Shown here one piece after another: positions 63,104-64,000 of a stretch of DNA of 64,000 nt (its first letter is position 1; each line of letters opens with the position of its first letter). Under the pieces are notes generated by a model. It had not been told where the DNA came from and ran no database searches. It was given only the letters and a program-made list of their open reading frames with translations. A program made the translations under genes and the position numbers. The stretch is from Verrucomicrobiota bacterium (GTDB lineage Bacteria; Chlamydiota; Chlamydiia; Chlamydiales; Rhabdochlamydiaceae). The stretch lies in the NCBI GenBank assembly GCA_018240065.1, contig JAFEGH010000014.1:1-64000 (forward strand), in the 5' to 3' direction.

Positions 63104-63769
63104 TTATAGATTTTTCATTTTCCGCTGGATCGCAAGACGCTCCGTTTCAGCAATCGAGAACTGAATACTTTGCCAGACCACCTCAAACTTCTCAGGCTCA
63201 AGAGACAAAATATCAACTAGAAAGGCTTGCCGGTCTTGCCTATTCATATGAGGAAAAAGGATGTTCATCATAGCGATCATTTGGTCGGGAGTCATCTCTC
63301 GATAAGTGCCCGCCTCTACCTGCTGTAGTTCGGAATCAGAATAGAGCCTTTGCAATTCAGGCAATATCTGCGTTTCTTCCTCATGCAAATGCGCCAGGTT
63401 ATCCGCAACAAAATGACGATAAGCGAGATAGAGCTGGTACCCCCGCTCTATTTTCTTCTCCTCATCGCTTTCCAGAGAAATCCCCTGGATGAGCTCCCCG
63501 ATTTGCGATAACTGCGCATCTTGCGCGGCATGCTCTTCTTCTACATGCCTACAGGCGGGGATTGTAGAATTTTTCCGATTTAGCAAGACATGCAATCGCT
63601 CATTTTCATATTGAGCATGACCTTTTAACATCTCCGCAAGATCCTCAAATGACCTCTTGACCCCCTCTAAAGAGGCGCTATCGCAAAAATCCGTTTGAGC
63701 AATCAAGCGTTCAAGATCATTGAGAGCGGAGCTCACGTATTTATGTTCACGATAAAACTGATATCTCAT
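63104..63769 (-). CDS. Hemerythrin-like HHE-domain protein
   Basis: 221 residues. A four-helix HHE domain spans about 1-150: REHKYVS (His9), KGHAQYENE, HVEEEHAAQD, HFVADNLAHLHEEE. These supply a candidate di-iron site used for oxygen or nitric oxide sensing and iron storage. A C-terminal helical stretch, MTPDQMIAMMNILFP, follows. Its start overlaps the end of a TetR-type gene by 23 bases, so the repressor and this protein are coexpressed. Confidence 0.82.
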   Translation of the reverse strand: MRYQFYREHKYVSSALNDLERLIAQTDFCDSASLEGVKRSFEDLAEMLKGHAQYENERLHVLLNRKNSTIPACRHVEEEHAAQDAQLSQIGELIQGISLESDEEKKIERGYQLYLAYRHFVADNLAHLHEEETQILPELQRLYSDSELQQVEAGTYREMTPDQMIAMMNILFPHMNRQDRQAFLVDILSLEPEKFEVVWQSIQFSIAETERLAIQRKMKNL

Positions 63770-64000
63770 CTCTTTTTCCCTCTAGATATGTCTGCAATCC
63801 TTTGTGCAACCATTGTTGAAGCGGGCCCTCCCCGCTTAACGTCCATTGGATCACCAGGCCGTGCCGCAGGGCGTCAAGTTCCCATGCAAGAGAATCAACA
63901 TTACACTGTTGCGCCAGCATTTCTTGAGCCTTCCCTTTTTCCAACAATTCTTTTACTCGGCTTCTCATTGTGTCGAAAAGTTCGCGAGCAATCGGATGAA
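63747..64000 (-). CDS. TetR-family regulator, C-terminal part (partial)
   Basis: 84 residues remain; the 5' end lies beyond the window. The frame is open to base 64000. LAWELDALRHGLVIQWTLSG followed by WLHKGLQTYLEGKRDE resembles the ligand-binding C-terminus of TetR repressors. The DNA-binding domain is not visible. It overlaps and probably controls the hemerythrin-like gene, for instance in response to a small molecule. The target is inferred from position. Confidence 0.7.
   Translation of the reverse strand, partial: HPIARELFDTMRSRVKELLEKGKAQEMLAQQCNVDSLAWELDALRHGLVIQWTLSGEGPLQQWLHKGLQTYLEGKRDEISVLS

Overview
The window comes from a member of the phylum Chlamydiota, most likely an environmental (Parachlamydiales-type) lineage rather than Chlamydia itself. 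Indicators are the fused alpha-beta glycyl-tRNA synthetase, a methionine aminopeptidase with a SEC-C zinc motif, an Asp23/AmaP-like pair in a Gram-negative setting, tandem porins of the Legionella-OMP/MOMP-like type, and housekeeping blocks arranged as in chlamydiae (prs-rplY-pth-rpsF-rpsR-rplI, mutS-uvrC, rpmH-rnpA). By eye, G+C is close to half in most of the window and clearly lower in the 23.7-28 kb stretch. I cannot name the genus from sequence alone.

Layout. 0-1.3 kb: end of one outer-membrane porin gene and a complete tandem paralogue, each with its own near-identical terminator. 1.4-7.4 kb: a small exported protein, a 5'-nucleotidase-family hydrolase, ClpB and an MFS transporter. 7.4-11.4 kb: an accessory patch with a palindromic MITE-like element, two membrane-anchored kinase-like paralogues enclosing two lipoproteins, and a small possible carbohydrate-binding protein. 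11.4-17.3 kb: transhydrogenase, L28, a phospholipase D family protein, MarC, TruA and MetAP. 17.4-23.6 kb: an unusual endonuclease/exonuclease/phosphatase-fold protein fused to two starch-binding-like modules, a membrane coiled-coil protein, an M20 peptidase and HtpX.

23.7-31.8 kb is the most remarkable part. It is a one-strand run of glycosyltransferases (three GT2 copies, one GT6 of the ABO blood-group family, one GT11 alpha-1,2-fucosyltransferase) and two methyltransferases plus a broken third. Every intact one begins with a Sec signal peptide. The gene just upstream encodes a MESH1-like HD hydrolase that also has a signal peptide. Such enzymes normally use cytosolic nucleotide sugars or SAM, so export points to work in the inclusion lumen or host, or to an unknown donor supply. 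GT11 followed by GT6 is the enzyme order for making H and then A/B-type histo-blood-group glycans. That assignment is inference.

31.9-43.4 kb: heptose synthesis (HldE with a degenerate second domain, HldD), the ribosomal/pth/prs operon, tRNA-Gln, glycogen synthase, a CDP-alcohol phosphatidyltransferase, RlmN and further sugar transferases. 43.4-64 kb: mostly core functions (GlyQS, M19 dipeptidase, DnaG, MutS, UvrC, Asp23/AmaP-like proteins, S14-L36, L34-RnpA, a Rep/UvrD helicase), then a periplasmic thioredoxin-fold protein, a Tsr3-like protein and a TetR-hemerythrin pair cut by the window end.

No rRNA, CRISPR array, prophage or intact transposase was seen. Mobile-type sequence is limited to short inverted-repeat elements in intergenic regions.
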